Shown in pieces: positions 7,073 through 13,995 of a stretch of DNA of 15,896 bases. Position numbers and translations under genes: made by a program. The DNA comes from Natronohydrobacter sp. (GTDB taxonomy: Bacteria; Pseudomonadota; Alphaproteobacteria; Rhodobacterales; Rhodobacteraceae): NCBI GenBank assembly GCA_007118445.1, contig SKRP01000266.1:1-15896 (forward strand). Reading direction: 5' to 3'. The notes under the pieces were generated by a model. It worked only from the letters and a program-made list of their open reading frames with translations, was not told the DNA's origin and searched no databases. The number at the start of each line of letters is the position of its first letter. The stretch's first letter is position 1.

Positions 7073-8634
7073 GGGTTTTACCCACTGTCGCGCGCGGCTT
7101 GCAGACGCGCGCTGCCGCATGGGCCGCACGGTTTCGCGCGGCCTGTGTGGCGCTGGTGGTCATGGCATGCGCAGGCGGTGCTGTGGCCGAGCCCCTGAGC
7201 CGCTCCGCACAGGCGCTCAATGAAGACCTGGCCATCCGCATTGCCTGCCGCCCCGGAGAGACCCGGCAGGTGGGCATCTACCCGTTTGACCGCGCGCGCC
7301 TGCCGATCCCGCCGGATAATGCCTTTGCCCTCTACGAGGCGTTTCTGGGGGAGTTGCTGCGCAGCGCCCCGCCCTGCGTGACCTATATCGACGGGCGCGG
7401 GGCCTATGTGACCCTTGAGTATCTGACGCAGTCGGGGCGGTTGCATGCGAGCGGCCAGGATCATCTGTCGCAGATCCGCGACCGGCTGGCGGATGTGGAT
7501 TATGTCATGGACGGCGCGATCATCGATCAGGCCGACGGGCTGGTTGCGGTGTTTCGCCTGACCGATTTCCGCGAAGGCACTGCCCTTGCCCGTGCGCAGT
7601 TTCTGGTGCCCGAGCGCTTTCAGGCCACCCGCTGCGGTGCAGGTGCGATGCCGATAGCACAGGCGGTTGAGGGCGCTGTGCGCGACTTGCTGGACCAGAC
7701 AGGCCCGCTGGAGCAGCTGACAATCGTGGGGGGCTATTTCGGTCAGAGCGATGTGCAGACCTCATTCAGCCGCTATCTGGAAACCGCGATTGTGGGCGAG
7801 ATCAGCCGTCAGGCGGCACGGGTCATCACCGGCCACAGGGTCCGGGTCACCTATCTGCGCGAGACCGAAGCAACCGGGCTGCGCCATCTGCGCGGGCTCA
7901 CGATCTCGGGGTCGGATTTCGATGCAGAAGCCTTGCGCATCGCGCCTGAAGCGCCCGGCGCTGACCCGACTCAGCCGCGCGCGGACGGGCATCGTCTGGT
8001 GTTTCGATACTGGGTCTGCGAGGGGGATCAGGCCGCGCGGTTGATGATCTCGCTGACCGGGCCGCAAGGGCAGGAGGTGCAGGCGATTACCGCGATCCGG
8101 CTTGATGACCTGCCTGGCGGGCTGGCGCTGCGCCCCGAAACACCACCCCCCCCGCCCGCGCCGCCTGCGCGTGGTGTGAACCTTCAGATCAGCAGCAATC
8201 GCGGGCCCAACCCGGTTTTCGAGGCCGGGGAGCGGCTGGAATTGCTGCTGCGCAGTGATGCTGATGCCTGGCTGCACTGTTTCTATACCGATGCGGCGGA
8301 TCGCACGATCCAGATCCTGCCCAACCCTTTCCAGCAGGGCCATTCCGAGGCGCATTTCTACGCGGGCTCGATTGTGCATCTCTTTCCCGATCCGCAGCGC
8401 AGCCCGGTGCCTGACCCGTTCGAACTGCTTATCAATGACGAGACCCATGGTGTCGAGACGCTGACCTGCTTCGCGACGCGCGAAGATGTCAGCCTGCGCC
8501 TGCCACCAGGGATGCGCGGCGAAAGCTTTGATCCGTTGCCGCAGTTTCACGCGACACAGCTGCGCGAACTCTTCGCCCGCGCTGCTGGCGGGGATGTCGG
8601 TCACGCCAGGCTGACAGTGACCATTCTTCCCTGA
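7069..8634 (+). CDS. Exported DUF4384-domain protein (521 aa)
   Basis: Exported protein ending in a DUF4384 domain, a beta-rich module of unknown role often found with or fused to caspase-like and kinase-associated proteins. After an arginine-rich start, residues 23-40 form a hydrophobic segment ending AGGAVA-EP. C34 sits in VMAC, a near-lipobox, so a lipoprotein is possible. Residues about 45-185 show a strand-helix pattern (VGIYPFDRARLPIPPDN, FALYEAFLGELLR, ADVDYVMDGAII, GLVAVFRLTDFREGTALA) like the CsgG/FlgO group. Residues 190-350 are a second region I do not recognise. A proline run (359-367) leads into DUF4384 at about 370-475, with NRGPNPVFEAGERLELLL, ADAWLHCFYTDAADRTIQILPN and HFYAGSIVHLFPD. 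The start overlaps the OmpA stop by ATGA. The convergent caspase-like gene nearby fits the known DUF4384/caspase association. Confidence 0.82.
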   Translation: MRVLPTVARGLQTRAAAWAARFRAACVALVVMACAGGAVAEPLSRSAQALNEDLAIRIACRPGETRQVGIYPFDRARLPIPPDNAFALYEAFLGELLRSAPPCVTYIDGRGAYVTLEYLTQSGRLHASGQDHLSQIRDRLADVDYVMDGAIIDQADGLVAVFRLTDFREGTALARAQFLVPERFQATRCGAGAMPIAQAVEGAVRDLLDQTGPLEQLTIVGGYFGQSDVQTSFSRYLETAIVGEISRQAARVITGHRVRVTYLRETEATGLRHLRGLTISGSDFDAEALRIAPEAPGADPTQPRADGHRLVFRYWVCEGDQAARLMISLTGPQGQEVQAITAIRLDDLPGGLALRPETPPPPPAPPARGVNLQISSNRGPNPVFEAGERLELLLRSDADAWLHCFYTDAADRTIQILPNPFQQGHSEAHFYAGSIVHLFPDPQRSPVPDPFELLINDETHGVETLTCFATREDVSLRLPPGMRGESFDPLPQFHATQLRELFARAAGGDVGHARLTVTILP

Positions 8635-8660
8635 CCAGACGGGGCAGCGCATGTCGCTCG

Positions 8661-8691
8661 GAAGTGGTGACCACTTCTGAGCAACATGCTC
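8661..8691. terminator. Paired hairpins between convergent genes (candidate bidirectional terminator)
   Basis: GAAGTGG-TGA-CCACTTC (8661-8677) is a perfect 7-bp stem with a 3-base loop, followed at once by GAGCA-ACA-TGCTC (8679-8691). The pair lies in the 56-base gap between the DUF4384 stop and the stop of the M15 peptidase gene, whose TAG it touches. There is no T-run on either side, so termination strength is uncertain; it may act mainly as a 3'-end stabiliser. Confidence 0.45.
8672..8691 (+). repeat. Copy 2 of the 20-base near-identical direct repeat
   Basis: Matches 5543-5562 at 19 of 20 positions and in the same orientation, with the 16-base core at 8676-8691 identical. It overlaps both hairpins in the convergent gap and closes the interval holding the genes at 5605-8634. 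Confidence 0.75.
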
Positions 8692-9527
8692 TATTGCGCG
8701 ACAAGCCGCGCATGCAGGATCATTTCCGGCCGGTATTCGAAATGCATCCCGTCGAAATGGTGCCATTTGCCGCCCCATATGAACCCGAACCGTTCCATCG
8801 TGGCCACCAGTTGCTCAGGGTAATGGTTGCGATACGGGCCAACCGCGCCCGCGCGCGCGCCGGACCAGCGCCAATACCCGCCCAATTCGGTGTTCAGATC
8901 GAGCGCGATGCCGAAACTGTGGCTGCTGAGCCGCTGCGTGGCGGCGATCACCCGCCAGTTGAAGCTGCCACCGATCCGGGTGAAGAAGCGCTCCAGCGCG
9001 GGGTCATCCAGCGCGGAAAGCGCGGTAAATGCGCCTTCAAGCTGTTGCGCGACACAATGGCGGACGGTCATGGCGAAGCGGGGGCGCGCTTGCCTGCCCG
9101 GATATTGCACAGTGACCAGCGAGCGCGCGGCCTGCGCCTCGTCACTGAACCACAGGGCACGGAAGAACGCATCATTGCGAAACCGGCCCGGATCGAACCA
9201 GGGTGTTTCGCGCGAAGCAAGGTCAAAGGCCAGAGGGTAGACCTGCACGAATTGCTCGGCGATGCTGGCATCGTCGAGCATGTCGCGCGGCGCGCGCCCG
9301 GTGTCGCGGCCAAGCGGCAGGGTCTGGTCATCCGGGACGATGACAGTCCCGGCTGCCTCATCCACGCGCAGCCCCGGATAGGCCAGCTCGAGCGCCAGCG
9401 CGATGGCCGGGCGGTCGTTTGCCGGCAGTGGCATCGCCATGAAATCGCGCAGTTCACAGGCATCAACCGACATGGCGGGCAGAAGCCCGACTGCCAGCGC
9501 AACCCGGACAAGACGTGATCTCAGCAT
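8691..9527 (-). CDS. Exported M15-type zinc D-Ala-D-Ala carboxypeptidase/endopeptidase (278 aa)
   Basis: Probable zinc peptidase acting on peptidoglycan stem peptides in the periplasm. The M15 signature is complete in the C-terminal part. SSHSFGIALDLN supplies zinc ligands H203 and D210, and WHHFDGMHFEYRPE supplies the third ligand H262 with D259 three residues before it as the expected catalytic acid, the D/E-x-x-H arrangement known from VanX and VanY. The usual aromatic GGYWRWSG and PEQLVATMERFGFIWGG lie between them. Residues 1-24 are a signal peptide; VDAC at 21-24 resembles a poor lipobox. Residues 30-185 are a long N-terminal region I do not recognise. The start at 9527 overlaps the caspase-like gene by 7 bases (ATGCTGA), so translation is probably coupled. 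A much longer open frame extends upstream, but only by reading inside the caspase gene. Confidence 0.88.
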   Translation of the reverse strand: MLRSRLVRVALAVGLLPAMSVDACELRDFMAMPLPANDRPAIALALELAYPGLRVDEAAGTVIVPDDQTLPLGRDTGRAPRDMLDDASIAEQFVQVYPLAFDLASRETPWFDPGRFRNDAFFRALWFSDEAQAARSLVTVQYPGRQARPRFAMTVRHCVAQQLEGAFTALSALDDPALERFFTRIGGSFNWRVIAATQRLSSHSFGIALDLNTELGGYWRWSGARAGAVGPYRNHYPEQLVATMERFGFIWGGKWHHFDGMHFEYRPEMILHARLVAQ

Positions 9528-10780
9528 CCGTGTTGCCTTTCGAGGGCCTGTATTTCCTGCACGCGCCGGTTTTCGGCGGCGCTCAGATTGGGTGAACGGG
9601 TCCAGCAGTGACTGGTGTCGAATATCCGACGCGCGCGGTCGGTCTGGAAGCAGAACCCGTGATTGTGAAAGATGAGATTGCGCTGATACCAGAGTTGCGA
9701 ACAGATATCGCTGCCCACCAGATGCGAATTCGGGATCGGGACAGAACGCGTTGCAGGTGCCGCTGGGGCCGGTGCGGTCGTTGCCGGGGGGGCGGCCAGC
9801 CCGGCCAGCCGTTCCTCTGCCAGCGCCACGAAAATCGGGCATTGTGAATATTGTTCGATGAAGCTTTCGAGCGCCGCAGCGCTGTTGCTGGTCTGCAACA
9901 CAGCCCAGTCACTGCGGGCGCGATCGCAAGGATCGGGGATCACAGGCGCCACCGGGGCGGCGATGGTCGAGGGTGGGCGGGGTGCCTCTTGTTGCGCAGC
10001 TTCCGGACGGAACATGAACTGGCCCGAAAGCTGGTCGTAATAGGCCGGGAACTGGTCATGGCGCACTGTGCGGGCCAGTTCGCGCACATCGCTGCGCACC
10101 TGCTGGGTCAGCTCGTGAATGCTGAGCCCCGGCTGATGAAGGCGCGGGATCAGTGCGCGGGTAAAGACCGAATTGGGGTCCGGGTCGGTGTCAGACAGCC
10201 GGTCGAGCGCCGCCTGCCCGGTCCCGGCAGAGAACAGGATGAACGCGCCTTCGGGCGGGTCCATCCGCGCCAGCCCGCGCTCTGTGCCCAGCGATCGCGT
10301 GCCCTCTTGTGGGAAGGGATTGTCGCGGCACGCATCCAGGATCAGCAGACTGACCCTTGCGCCGCGTCGTTGCAAGGACTGCAGAACCCGGTCCACCGCG
10401 ATGCTCTCGCCGGTCACGAAATCCTCGTCTCCGGGGGATGCGCGCGGTATATCGGCAGGCAGCAGGTAGTTTCGTCCGTTGACCTCGATCCCGTGGCCCG
10501 CGAAATAGAACACGGCCTCATCGCCGGGCGCAATCAGTGCCGTGAACTCCGAGAGGGCCTGATTGAAATTGCGCCGGTCAGGGTCGAGCCGGGTCGTGAC
10601 CAGAAAACCAAGCTCGCTCAGCGCCTGCGACACGGCGATTGCATCCGCGCGCGCCTTGTGCAGCGAGGCAACATTGTCATAGGCATCGATCCCGATGACA
10701 AGGGCGTGACGATTGTCGGCCAGAGCAGAGAAGGGCCACAGACAGGCCATGAGAACCAGAAGGAGGGGGCGGATCAGCAT
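9521..10780 (-). CDS. Exported caspase-like (C14) peptidase with C-terminal YARHG domain (419 aa)
   Basis: A caspase-fold cysteine peptidase sent out of the cytoplasm. The signal peptide MLIRPLLLVLMACLWPFSALA is cleaved near residue 21. The p20-like domain spans about 23-255: RHALVIGIDAY, a helix, FYFAGHGIEVNG with catalytic H96, and LLILDACRDNPF with catalytic C151, so it should be active. A pro/ala linker follows at 260-283. Residues 284-330 (DPCDRARSDWAVLQTSNS to AEERLAGLA) are a short helical element that often follows caspase domains in bacteria, and a second linker leads to the YARHG-type domain at about 358-415 (LWYQRNLIFHNHGFCFQ, then LSAAENRRVQEIQALE). Bacterial caspase relatives usually cut after Arg or Lys. 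The start at 10780 has GAGGAG seven bases upstream. It is the first gene of a two-gene unit with the M15 peptidase. The target is unknown. Confidence 0.9.
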   Translation of the reverse strand: MLIRPLLLVLMACLWPFSALADNRHALVIGIDAYDNVASLHKARADAIAVSQALSELGFLVTTRLDPDRRNFNQALSEFTALIAPGDEAVFYFAGHGIEVNGRNYLLPADIPRASPGDEDFVTGESIAVDRVLQSLQRRGARVSLLILDACRDNPFPQEGTRSLGTERGLARMDPPEGAFILFSAGTGQAALDRLSDTDPDPNSVFTRALIPRLHQPGLSIHELTQQVRSDVRELARTVRHDQFPAYYDQLSGQFMFRPEAAQQEAPRPPSTIAAPVAPVIPDPCDRARSDWAVLQTSNSAAALESFIEQYSQCPIFVALAEERLAGLAAPPATTAPAPAAPATRSVPIPNSHLVGSDICSQLWYQRNLIFHNHGFCFQTDRARRIFDTSHCWTRSPNLSAAENRRVQEIQALERQHGC

Positions 10781-11149
10781 CGCGGATCTCCTCGTTTTGT
10801 GTCAGTCGGCGACACGAGGACCAACTAGATCCGTGATAGCCCAGCCATCGCGCGCTTACAATGAAAACGCGACGCAGATTGTCTTTGGCGTTGTATATGA
10901 AAGGATTTTCGTAATGCACTGTCCGATCACGGACAGCGCCGCTGTGGCGTGCTGTTGCGGCTGATCCTGTCTTGAGGTCAGAAAACCGGTTCCGGCAGGT
11001 TGTTGCAGGGTATTCAGAGGGCCGGTGATCGTATCCGAAACCGGTCGCGCAGCTTGCGTGTCCGGCGCAGGCAGTGTGCAGCTCTGCGCCCTGCTGCGGG
11101 GCGACGGGAGCCTGGCCCGTGCATCCCCTTCGTGGACAGGTCCGGTCGA
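10781..11149. other. 369-base gap holding the caspase-operon leader, no gene seen
   Basis: This lies between the LysR stop and the caspase-like gene, both on the minus strand. No frame here has coding character. The caspase leader, read on the minus strand, contains CAAAACGAGGAG (10788-10799), the same 12 bases as in front of the gene at 5605. About 10850-10915 is more AT-rich and is the likely promoter area, but I found no convincing -35/-10 pair. Weak dyads also occur (CCGGT/ACCGG, 11022-11026 with 11040-11044) and could belong to the LysR 3' end. Confidence 0.5.
10919..10936. promoter_or_regulatory. CTGTCCG-N4-CGGACAG inverted repeat upstream of the caspase-like gene
   Basis: A perfect 7-bp dyad with a 4-base spacer, 139 bases upstream of the caspase start codon and next to the AT-rich stretch. 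It could be an operator for the caspase/M15 unit or a hairpin ending LysR transcripts; there is no T-run on the minus strand, which slightly favours an operator. Confidence 0.35.
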
Positions 11150-12178
11150 TCACGGATCGCGGCTGGCCTGTGACACCCGCGCTGCATCCGGCAAGGCACC
11201 GGGCCGCGCGCCCGCGTCGATGCCGTATGTGCGCGCGGACATCGGAACGGTTCGGATCGCATCCTGCAGGACCGCAAGCAGCGCGGCCTCGGCGCGATTT
11301 AGTGTGGCCTTGGGGTTCCATGCCAGATGAACGTCGATGGCCGGCGGATCGCGATAGGGTGGCAGCCGCCAGAGCAACCCGTCGGCCATGTCGCGCGCCA
11401 CGACATGCAGGGGCAGGGGGCCGATGCCGAGCCCGGCCACGATCATGCGGCGCACCTCTTCGAGATGGCTGGACGTGCCGATGACCTCTTCACGCAGATC
11501 GGATTGCGCGCGCAACAAGGTCACCGAGCGCAGCGCGTCATGCAGGCTGTCGGTCTCGAAGCTGACGGCGGAATGCCCGGCCAGATCGCCCTGCTGCAGA
11601 TCCTCGCGCCCGAAAAGCGGATGCGGCGGGCCGCAGAACAGCCCGAAGAATTCGCGGTAAAGGCGCATATATTCGATTTTCGGGTCGCGCCGATGCACCA
11701 GACAGATCGCAAAAGAGGCCGTGCGCGCGCTGACGCTGGCAAGGGCGGCGCTCGAGCCGAGCACCGAGATCGAGAGCGTCGCCTGCGGATGGGCGGCATG
11801 AAACTCTGCCAGCACCTGATCAAATAACGGGCATACGACATGACTTGCAACAGCGATGCGGACATGACCGCGCACATCGTCGGTCATGTCGCGCATCAGG
11901 GTCGACAGCCGGTGGACAGAGCCATGAATCTCGACGGCCTCCTGATACAGGATGCTGCCTGCGCGGGTCAGCTCATACCGCCCCGGCGCGCGGTCAATAA
12001 GGCGTTTTCCGATAAGCTTTTCAAGCTTTTGCAGCGCAGTGGAGACAGAGGGCTGGGTCAGGCCAAGCCGCGCGGCGGCATCCGTGATCGAGCGCGCCTC
12101 GGCGATGACCACGAAGCTGCGCAACAGGTTCCAGTCCAGATCGCGGGTCAGCCGGTCGGCTTCGTTCCGGTTGCTCAA
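11150..12178 (-). CDS. LysR-family transcriptional regulator (342 aa), TTG start
   Basis: Cytoplasmic LysR-type regulator, presumably of the divergent ABC transporter operon. The N-terminal winged helix-turn-helix occupies about residues 16-75: LDWNLLRSFVVIAEARS, then ITDAAARLGLTQPSVSTALQ as the DNA-binding HTH, and RLIDRAPGRYELTRAG as the wing. The rest is the effector-binding domain with VRIAVASHVV and a late GLGIGPLPLHVV. About 20 residues at the C-terminus (TYGIDAGARPG onward) go beyond the usual domain end. No ATG or GTG lies in frame between the upstream stop and the HTH; TTG at 12178 is the only sensible start, with AGG nine bases upstream. That start abuts the predicted -35 of the transporter operon, so the regulator's own expression may be affected by transporter transcription. 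Confidence 0.88.
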   Translation of the reverse strand: MSNRNEADRLTRDLDWNLLRSFVVIAEARSITDAAARLGLTQPSVSTALQKLEKLIGKRLIDRAPGRYELTRAGSILYQEAVEIHGSVHRLSTLMRDMTDDVRGHVRIAVASHVVCPLFDQVLAEFHAAHPQATLSISVLGSSAALASVSARTASFAICLVHRRDPKIEYMRLYREFFGLFCGPPHPLFGREDLQQGDLAGHSAVSFETDSLHDALRSVTLLRAQSDLREEVIGTSSHLEEVRRMIVAGLGIGPLPLHVVARDMADGLLWRLPPYRDPPAIDVHLAWNPKATLNRAEAALLAVLQDAIRTVPMSARTYGIDAGARPGALPDAARVSQASRDP

Positions 12179-12207
12179 TTGACAGCGCCTATTGTCACTA
12201 TTTCAAT
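12179..12207 (+). promoter_or_regulatory. Predicted promoter and LysR operator of the ABC transporter operon
   Basis: TTGACA (12179-12184) is a perfect -35. After 17 bases, TTCAAT (12202-12207) is a 4-of-6 -10, giving a start near 12214. Two overlapping dyads lie within: TGACA-N8-TGTCA (12180-12184 with 12193-12197) and ATTG-N9-CAAT (12191-12207). The second contains T-N11-A (12193 and 12205), the LysR-box form. The whole gap between the divergent genes is only 108 bases. Confidence 0.55.
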
Positions 12208-12286
12208 TATCAATTTGCCTTATGTCAAACCAGTTTGCAAGCTTCCCGCATGTTTTGCCCCACCACCCTTGTACCATGATGCGCCC

Positions 12287-13153
12287 ATGTCTGTAGAAGC
12301 CCGCGAACGCCGTCAGCCCTGGATACTGCTCTCGCCTGCGCTGGGCGCGGTCGCATTGCTGCTGCTGGTGCCGCTGCTGTTCATCGTGGTCTATTCCTTC
12401 TGGCTGCGCTCGGCGGTCGGCCCGGACACAGCCGGTTTCCATCTGGACAACTGGCAGCGCGCGCTGACCGATCCGTTCTACCGCTACATCCTGTTCAACA
12501 CGCTGAAAATCGCGGCCATCACCACTTTCTTCTGTGCGCTCCTGGGCTATCCGGCGGCCTATTTCATCACGCGCTCAAGCGGCAACAAGCTGATCCTGCT
12601 CTTGCTGCTGATGCTGCCTTTCTGGATCAGCTACATCATCCGTACGATGAGCTGGATCAACATTCTGGGCTCTTCCGGGGCGCTCAATACCTTTCTGCTG
12701 TCAACCGGCGTTATCTCGTCGCCGATACAGATGCTCTATAACGAGGCCACGGTCATTCTGGGTCTGGTGCATTTCCTGCTGCCTTTCATGGTGCTGAATA
12801 TCTATGTCAGCCTTGACGGGATCGACACCAATCTGGAAGATGCTGCGACCTCGCTGGGGGCAACGCGCTGGCAGGCGTTTACGCAAGTCACCCTGCCCTT
12901 GTCGCTGCCGGGACTGGCCGCCGGGGGCCTGCTGTGTTTCGTGCTGGGCGCAGGCACCTATATCACGCCGCTGATCCTGGGCGGGCCGCGTGATGCGATG
13001 TTCGCCAATCTGGTGTTTGAAGCGATCATCACGCAGCTCAACTGGCCCATGGGATCGGCGCTGTCGCTCTTGCTTTTGTTCGTGCTGGGCGCGCTGGTGG
13101 CGCTTTACAACCGTTACCTGGGCATGTCGCAACTGACGAAAGGGTTGGGCTGA
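12287..13153 (+). CDS. ABC transporter inner-membrane permease, PotB type (288 aa)
   Basis: First of two membrane subunits of a binding-protein-dependent importer of the spermidine/putrescine class. It has about six membrane segments, the first at residues 14-38 (LSPALGAVALLLLVPLLFIVVYSF). The ATPase-docking EAA loop is at 184-205: EDAATSLGATRWQAFTQVTLPL, with the invariant Gly at 191. The PFWISYIIRTMSW segment (111-123) is typical of PotB/PotH relatives. The open frame extends upstream antisense to LysR, but the ATG at 12287 fits the family's start. I see no clear Shine-Dalgarno site in front of it, so initiation may be weak. Its TGA shares one base with the next ATG (TGATG), indicating coupled translation with the PotC-type permease. 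Substrate cannot be told from this subunit. Confidence 0.92.
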   Translation: MSVEARERRQPWILLSPALGAVALLLLVPLLFIVVYSFWLRSAVGPDTAGFHLDNWQRALTDPFYRYILFNTLKIAAITTFFCALLGYPAAYFITRSSGNKLILLLLLMLPFWISYIIRTMSWINILGSSGALNTFLLSTGVISSPIQMLYNEATVILGLVHFLLPFMVLNIYVSLDGIDTNLEDAATSLGATRWQAFTQVTLPLSLPGLAAGGLLCFVLGAGTYITPLILGGPRDAMFANLVFEAIITQLNWPMGSALSLLLLFVLGALVALYNRYLGMSQLTKGLG

Positions 13154-13956
13154 TGGCCGGATCGCGCAATATGGGCTGGGCGGCGATCCGCGCCTATACG
13201 ATACTGGTCTATCTGTTCATGTTCCTGCCCGTGGCGGTGGTGGTGCTGCTGTCCTTCAACCAGAACCAGTTCGGCAGTTTTCCGATGACGGGTGTTTCGC
13301 TGCGCTGGTTCGAGGCTTTGTGGAACAATGACGCCGTGATGCGCGCCTTTCGGACCTCGCTCTTGCTCGGCCTGCTGACCGCATTGATCTCGACCACGCT
13401 GGGCGTGCTGGCGAGCCTTGCGCTGGTGCGCTACCGGGTGCCGGGCAAGAACCTGATCACCACGATCCTGATCGCGCCGATCCTCGTGCCCGAAGTGGTG
13501 CTCGCGGTGGCGCTCCTGCTGTTCCTGAACTGGCTGGGCATCGGCAAGAGTTTCGCGCTGCTGCTTGCGGGTCATGTGATCTTCACGCTGCCCTTCGTGA
13601 TCCTTGTCGTGCAGGCGCGGCTGGTGTCGATCCGGCGCGATGTGGAAGAGGCCGCGCTCAGCCTCGGGGCCTCGCCGGTGCAGACCTTCTTTTCCGTGAC
13701 CCTGCCGCTCTTGATGCCCGCTGTCGCCGCAGGCGCGCTGTTCGCCTTCACGATTTCCTTCGATGACATCACCGGCACCCTGTTCTGGAAACCGGGCGGC
13801 GTGGAAACTGTGCCCACGCAGATCTTCTCGATGCTGCGCAATTCGATCAGCCCGGAAATCAACGCATTGGGCACTGTCATGATCGTCATCACTGTGGGCC
13901 TGCCCCTGCTGGGGGCGGCGATTGCCCGACGATTAGCCATGAAACGCGGCATGTAA
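13153..13956 (+). CDS. ABC transporter inner-membrane permease, PotC type (267 aa)
   Basis: Second membrane subunit of the importer, close in length and pattern to PotC/PotI. It has about six hydrophobic segments, beginning AYTILVYLFMFLPVAVVVLLSF at 14-35 and then SFNQNQFGSFP, which often follows the first helix in this group. The EAA loop is at 165-186 (EEAALSLGASPVQTFFSVTLPL). The phrase FTISFDDITGTLFW (199-212) matches the 'FxxSFDDxxxxxF' pattern of PotC-type permeases. The start overlaps the PotB-type stop by one base, and the binding-protein gene begins 39 bases downstream. It is expected to pair with the upstream permease as a heterodimer, with the ATPase starting at 15274 bound on the cytoplasmic side. 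Confidence 0.92.
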   Translation: MAGSRNMGWAAIRAYTILVYLFMFLPVAVVVLLSFNQNQFGSFPMTGVSLRWFEALWNNDAVMRAFRTSLLLGLLTALISTTLGVLASLALVRYRVPGKNLITTILIAPILVPEVVLAVALLLFLNWLGIGKSFALLLAGHVIFTLPFVILVVQARLVSIRRDVEEAALSLGASPVQTFFSVTLPLLMPAVAAGALFAFTISFDDITGTLFWKPGGVETVPTQIFSMLRNSISPEINALGTVMIVITVGLPLLGAAIARRLAMKRGM

Positions 13957-13995
13957 GAACCGCGCCCAACCCAACCCCGACAAGGAGAAAACGAA

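Noticed and set aside
9851..10828. Plus-strand open frame (325 codons) over the caspase-like gene
   Set aside because: Antisense to a protein with intact caspase His and Cys motifs and a YARHG domain.
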